Below are positions 60,174-64,000 of a stretch of 64,000 nt of DNA, piece by piece. The DNA is taken from the NCBI RefSeq assembly GCF_026391055.1, contig NZ_JAPLET010000024.1:248001-312000 (forward strand), in the 5' to 3' direction. Source of the DNA: Spirosoma sp. Its GTDB lineage: Bacteria; Bacteroidota; Bacteroidia; Cytophagales; Spirosomataceae. The translations under genes and the position numbers were made by a program. Below the pieces are notes generated by a model. The model saw only the letters and a program-made list of their open reading frames with translations. It had not been told where the DNA came from and ran no database searches. Position 1 is the first letter of the stretch, and each line of letters starts with the position of its first letter.

Positions 60174-60265
60174 TAGTGGATAGGCCAGTGCGGAATGAGC
60201 CCGTACCAGCCGCAAAAGACCTCACGTTGTTACTGCTTGTAGCCTGTCGGCCTTAAACGCTACTG

Positions 60266-60691
60266 CTATTCCTGACGAGTCATCGTAAATTTTCGATGAA
60301 GGAGTTTGATGCCTTTATAAACGGTCACATCTATAGCTTTCGGTCTTTGCATTTCCACCTCAACACTTAAGGAAATTCCAGTTTTGGGATGAATTAAGCG
60401 CCCTCCTCCCCACACCTCTCCATTGTACTGAAGACTGCGGATCAGAAGACTATCTTTCATCAGGCCAAAGTTTCGTTCACCGGCCTGATCGACTTCGGCT
60501 ACCCGGGCAAAGTACAGACCGCCTTGTTTGTAAATATCAACACTGGATCCCTTAGAGGGAAATTGCCACCGGCCTATGAGTCGATCCGCTGGCTGATCAG
60601 CTTTCGCTCCCATCAAGAGGAAAACCAGTGCTATCAACCAGTGTAGACGCTGATTGATGAATACAGATTTTGGTTCGTTACTATTATTCAC
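60266..60691 (-). CDS. DUF2147 protein, secreted
   Basis: 141 residues with a hydrophobic N-terminal segment (LHWLIALVFLLMGAKA, about 16-31). A small beta-barrel, GRWQFPSKGSSVDIYKQGGL, YFARVAEVDQAGERNFGLMK, SLQYNGEVWGGGRLIHPKTG and VTVYKGIKLLHRKFTMTR, matches the DUF2147 family. In the family, GxWxTp ... GxIydP-type motifs are usual; here IHPKTG corresponds. No enzymatic function known. Confidence 0.82.
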   Translation of the reverse strand: MNNSNEPKSVFINQRLHWLIALVFLLMGAKADQPADRLIGRWQFPSKGSSVDIYKQGGLYFARVAEVDQAGERNFGLMKDSLLIRSLQYNGEVWGGGRLIHPKTGISLSVEVEMQRPKAIDVTVYKGIKLLHRKFTMTRQE

Positions 60692-61075
60692 AATAGACTA
60701 GGATTTTTGATACAAAGTAGGAAGATAATTTTATTTGAGAAAGTAGCTGACTAATTGATAGGCTACTTCATGGCCAGATCTTATAGAAATGACTCCTTAA
60801 AGCGGGTGTTTGTTTAATCACAGTTGGCCAATTAAAAGACTTTATTGCACAACCAACTGAAAATCAAAGATATAAGCTAAGGCTCAATTTTAATATAAAC
60901 GCCCTATATACTTTCACTAGAATGACCATCAGGCAAGTAGTCAGTCATTAAACGATTAGACACAAGCGGCAACCTTGTTTCCATGCGCTTAACCACATCT
61001 ACGCCCTCTCATCCGATACTGATAGGCCAAATCAGCAAACGGCAGTTGATTTGAATTAACCTTTACATCCGAACA
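60692..61075. other. Intergenic stretch without a recognisable gene
   Basis: 384 bp, rather AT-rich in the first two thirds. Apart from a weak 7-bp hairpin around 60737 I see no promoter pair, RNA gene, repeat or coding frame of note. It holds the divergent starts of the DUF2147 gene and the coiled-coil gene. Confidence 0.5.
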
Positions 61076-62023
61076 ATGAACTGGACAACGGCCCAACAGG
61101 ACGCTTTGCAGCATGCAATTCAGCGTCGTAATGAACGCGATATCTTACAGAAGCAACTGGTACAAACTAAGGCAGAACTGGGAAAGCGGCTGCTCGAACA
61201 GGCGGCCTTACTCGACCAATGGCGGGATGAACAAGCCGATGTAGACCGATTAAACCGGCTGAGTTGGGCTAGTCTGTACCATGATCTTCTTAATCAGAAA
61301 GGCCAGCAAATCAGCAAAGAAGAAGCCGAAGCCCAACAGGCCCGGCTCCGTTACGATGCCATCTGTGCTACGGTGAGTACACTGCAACAGCAATGTGCCA
61401 ATCAGGAAAAACGACTGCCCGACTTCAACGATGTCAACAGCGTGTATGAACAACTCATTGAGCGCAAACGGGAAGCGCTGCTTAACAGCTCGGATGCCGT
61501 ACGGGACCAATACCAGCAGCACCTGACCGCACTTATTCACAATAACCACTACGCGCAGGAGTTGACGGAGGCAAAAGGTGCGGGGGCTCAGGCGCTTCAG
61601 GAAGTGATGCAACTCCGGAAATTATTGGATGAAGCCCATACCTGGGGTACCTGGGACATGCTGGGTGGCTCCACTATTTCGTCAATTGTTAAATACCGAA
61701 AGCTGGACGAAGTCCGGGATCAATCGGAACGGGTGGCCCAGCGTTTACAACTGTTTCGTAGCGAATACGGCGATATCAACCAAACTTTCCGGTCCGACTG
61801 GACTATCGATAACAACCTGACCCGGTTCGTAGACATCTTCTTCGACAATATTTTCACCGACTGGTCGGTACAAGCCCGCATCAACGAAGCCAGAGAAGCG
61901 GCCAAGACTATCGAAAATCAACTGGTTGCCGCTCTAACCGAACTCGAACGTCAGCTGGCTCAATCAGCCGAACAGACGAAGCTGCAATCGGACGAGTTCC
62001 AGCGATTTCTGGAAACGGTTTAG
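61076..62023 (+). CDS. Coiled-coil protein of unknown function
   Basis: 315 residues, no signal peptide. Residues 1-120 are a charged helix with heptads (RRNERDILQKQLVQTKAELG, KEEAEAQQARLRYDAICATV), 125-185 a second helical region, 190-215 a Gly/Trp-rich hinge (TWGTWDMLGGSTISSIVKYR), and 215-315 further helices ending EDIFFDNIFTDWSVQ-type and ENQLVAALTELERQLAQ segments. The TWDMLGGSTISSIVKY hinge recalls bacterial proteins with a structured turn between two coiled-coil arms. It is followed by the UPF1-like helicase gene at 62124; a functional link is possible but unproven. Confidence 0.68.
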   Translation: MNWTTAQQDALQHAIQRRNERDILQKQLVQTKAELGKRLLEQAALLDQWRDEQADVDRLNRLSWASLYHDLLNQKGQQISKEEAEAQQARLRYDAICATVSTLQQQCANQEKRLPDFNDVNSVYEQLIERKREALLNSSDAVRDQYQQHLTALIHNNHYAQELTEAKGAGAQALQEVMQLRKLLDEAHTWGTWDMLGGSTISSIVKYRKLDEVRDQSERVAQRLQLFRSEYGDINQTFRSDWTIDNNLTRFVDIFFDNIFTDWSVQARINEAREAAKTIENQLVAALTELERQLAQSAEQTKLQSDEFQRFLETV

Positions 62024-62112
62024 GACTAGCTGAGCTGACGCAACGGGCGACTTCAGGAAATTGGATGCCACAGACCCTTACTGCAATCTGATCTTATGGG
62101 CGGTAAACTGAT

Positions 62113-62120
62113 TACCTTTG
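62113..62120 (+). promoter_or_regulatory. Candidate -7 element almost at the helicase start
   Basis: TACCTTTG matches TAnnTTTG and ends 3 nt before ATG 62124. If used, the mRNA would be leaderless. Confidence 0.35.
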
Positions 62121-62123
62121 TGA

Positions 62124-64000
62124 ATGGATTATTTCAAAAATCTGCTTGAATTACTAAAGGTTGAACGAGAAGAAGACCGCACCCAATACCGTAAACTCAC
62201 CGAAACAACTTCCATTGCCGAGCGTCGGGCTAATGGCCTGACCTGGTACCCTATTGCCATCCGGGGTTCCGAAATGAGCCGGGGCGATTATATATCCGTA
62301 GAGGTCGAGCGGACTACCCACCAGGACATTCCGCATCAGTTGCGGTTTGGTATGCCCGCCGTACTGTTCAGCAACCACGACCCCAGGACTGATCGTGTGG
62401 AAGGTACGATCTCTCACCAGAGCGGCAACCGCCTGCGCATAACTCTGCGCGTGGACGAACTGCCCGACTGGTCGAGGGATGGTAAACTGGGCGTTGAAGT
62501 ACTGTTTGACGACAATAGCTACGACGAAATGGAAACGGCCCTTAAACTGGCCAACTCCCTCGCCGAGAAAGCCGACAACCGACTGATCAACGTACTGACG
62601 GGCTCCACATCGCCGACCTTTCACCCCGATACGCCACCCTTATCGCTGCCCCGACTGAACCCCAGTCAGGTAGCTGCCGTGGGCAAGATACTGACGGCTA
62701 ACGAACTGGCCATTGTACATGGCCCACCCGGCACGGGCAAAACCACTACGCTGGTACAGGCCATTAAAGCCCTGCATAAACAGGACAACAAGAAGCTGCT
62801 GGTCGTTGCGCCCAGCAATACGGCCGTCGATTTACTGAGTGAAAAGCTGCATGACGAAGGGCTGAGCGTGCTTCGGGTGGGTAATCCGGCCCGCGTATCG
62901 GAGCGATTGATGGCCCTTACGCTCGATCATAAAGTAGCCGATCACCCGGCCATGAAAGAAGCGAAGAAGCTAAAGAAGCAGGCCAACGAGTTCAAGAACA
63001 TGGCGCATAAATACAAGCGCAACTTCGGTAAAGCGGAGCGTGATCAGCGCAAAGCCTTGTTCGACGAGGCCCACCGGATTATGAAGGAGGTGGGCAATAC
63101 GGAGCAGTACGTCATCGATGATCTGGTTGGTAAAGCGCAGGTGATTACGGCAACGCTGGTGGGTGCCAATCACTACACGGTCCGCAACCTCACGTATCAT
63201 ACGGTGGTCATCGACGAAGCCGGTCAGGCGCTGGAACCGGCCTGCTGGATTCCCATTCTCAAAGCGCAGAAGGTTGTTCTGGCCGGTGATCATTGCCAGC
63301 TCCCGCCCACCATCAAATCGGCCGAAGCCGCCCGGAAGGGATTGAGCCATACGCTGCTCGAAAGATGCATTAAGTTGCATCCTGAGGCCGTTTCCCTGCT
63401 AGATGAACAATACCGGATGCACGAACACATCATGGGGTATTCGTCGCAGGTATTTTATGAGAACAAGTTAAAGGCGCACGGCTCGGTAGCGCGGCACTCG
63501 TTGTTCGACAGCGATACATCTTTGGTGTTTGTAGATACAGCCGGGTGCGGTTTCGATGAGAAACTGGATGGCACCAGTTCGACAAATCCCGAAGAAGCCG
63601 CCCTGCTGATGAAACACCTGACACAACTGGTCACGGACTTGAGTACCCGCTACGCAAAGGAGAATTTCCCGACTGTCGCCATTATCTCGCCCTATAAGCA
63701 GCAGATAAACGTACTGAAAGACCAGTTGCTGCATACGCCCGAACTACAGCCTTATAGCGACCGGATTTCAGTCAATACCATCGACAGTTTTCAGGGGCAG
63801 GAGCGCGACATTGTGTACATTTCCATGACCCGCAGCAATGCCGAAGGGGAAATTGGTTTCCTGTCCGACATTCGCCGGATGAACGTGGCCATGACCCGCG
63901 CCCGCAAGAAACTGGTCATCGTTGGCGACAGTGCGACGCTGGCGGGGCTTTCCTTCTACGCGGATTTTATCGCCTACGCTGAGCAATTGAACGCTTACCA
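62124..64000 (+). CDS. UPF1/IGHMBP2-like superfamily 1 helicase, C-terminus beyond window
   Basis: 625 residues visible from ATG 62124 (MDYFKNLLELLKVEREEDRT), running off the window end. An N-terminal beta-barrel stalk region (WYPIAIRGSEMSRGDYISVE) is followed by the SF1 motor: Walker A VHGPPGTGKTTTLVQA (about residue 200), APSNTAVDLLSEKL, motif II VVIDEAGQALEPACW, GDHCQLPPTIKS, LDEQYRMHEHIMGY, and near the window end TIDSFQGQERDIVYISMTRS and MNVAMTRARKKLVIVGD. Architecture equals the SMUBP-2 / UPF1-like family, which moves 5' to 3' on RNA or DNA. Bacterial members are poorly studied. No nuclease or other fused domain is visible so far. Confidence 0.9.
   Translation, partial: MDYFKNLLELLKVEREEDRTQYRKLTETTSIAERRANGLTWYPIAIRGSEMSRGDYISVEVERTTHQDIPHQLRFGMPAVLFSNHDPRTDRVEGTISHQSGNRLRITLRVDELPDWSRDGKLGVEVLFDDNSYDEMETALKLANSLAEKADNRLINVLTGSTSPTFHPDTPPLSLPRLNPSQVAAVGKILTANELAIVHGPPGTGKTTTLVQAIKALHKQDNKKLLVVAPSNTAVDLLSEKLHDEGLSVLRVGNPARVSERLMALTLDHKVADHPAMKEAKKLKKQANEFKNMAHKYKRNFGKAERDQRKALFDEAHRIMKEVGNTEQYVIDDLVGKAQVITATLVGANHYTVRNLTYHTVVIDEAGQALEPACWIPILKAQKVVLAGDHCQLPPTIKSAEAARKGLSHTLLERCIKLHPEAVSLLDEQYRMHEHIMGYSSQVFYENKLKAHGSVARHSLFDSDTSLVFVDTAGCGFDEKLDGTSSTNPEEAALLMKHLTQLVTDLSTRYAKENFPTVAIISPYKQQINVLKDQLLHTPELQPYSDRISVNTIDSFQGQERDIVYISMTRSNAEGEIGFLSDIRRMNVAMTRARKKLVIVGDSATLAGLSFYADFIAYAEQLNAY

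Noticed and set aside
1..64000. tRNA, rRNA, riboswitch or phage-integration sites
   Set aside because: No cloverleaf, conserved rRNA segment, known riboswitch pattern or integrase was recognised by eye; a covariance-model search was not possible.

Overview
The window looks like chromosome of a Bacteroidota bacterium, most likely a Spirosoma-like member of the Cytophagales. This rests on the mix of protein families (DUF4097, DUF2911, DUF4403, DUF1080 and DUF892 proteins, Tat-exported sugar isomerases, GH5, GH18 and GH43 hydrolases, a truncated secreted protein with a Bacteroidota-type FnIII-like tail), on promoter-like TAnnTTTG elements, and on the lack of obvious Shine-Dalgarno sequences. No tRNA, rRNA, CRISPR array, prophage or intact insertion sequence was recognised.

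Layout. 1-8.9 kb: a truncated secreted protein, a sugar isomerase/epimerase, three DEAD-box RNA helicases, a cytochrome c-PQQ dehydrogenase and a secreted protein of unknown function. 8.9-11.9 kb: an accessory-looking pair of overlapping genes, an ORC/STAND-like ATPase followed by a protein with a degenerate NTPase-like domain and five nearly identical 40-residue TPRs. 11.9-17.5 kb: two PLP enzymes, a class A beta-lactamase-like hydrolase and isocitrate dehydrogenase. 17.6-21 kb: a PagL-like lipid A deacylase, a second isomerase/epimerase and a GH5 enzyme. 21.2-24.1 kb: an operon of ECF sigma factor, HEAT-repeat anti-sigma factor and two DUF4097 proteins. 24.4-33.6 kb: gamma-glutamyltransferase, DUF892, amidase, M20 and M1 peptidases and a drug-efflux MFS. 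33.7-39.5 kb: a SWIM/SNF2 helicase, an unknown small protein and an M61 peptidase. 39.6-40.5 kb: a decayed RAYT transposase with REP-like palindromes. 40.5-60.7 kb: a mix of secreted hydrolases (GH18, GH43, esterase, S33, DUF1080, sulfatase), a curlin-repeat protein, GAF, cupin, TonB-domain, M90, DinB and LD-carboxypeptidase genes. 61-64 kb: a coiled-coil protein and the start of a UPF1/IGHMBP2-like helicase that runs off the window.

The strongest unusual signals are: (1) a RAYT gene (REP-associated tyrosine transposase) broken by one in-frame stop and one frameshift, together with three long REPIN-like inverted repeats at 39.6, 46.3 and 56.2 kb that share the same core; (2) the ATPase-TPR pair at 9.1-11.8 kb, whose 120-bp repeats are mosaic and look prone to copy-number change; (3) a perfect 19-bp inverted repeat inside the SNF2 coding sequence; (4) a perfect odd-centred palindrome in the icd promoter region. 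Most genes are single or in pairs, and many are separated by strong hairpin terminators. All calls come from reading motifs by eye; no database search was run.
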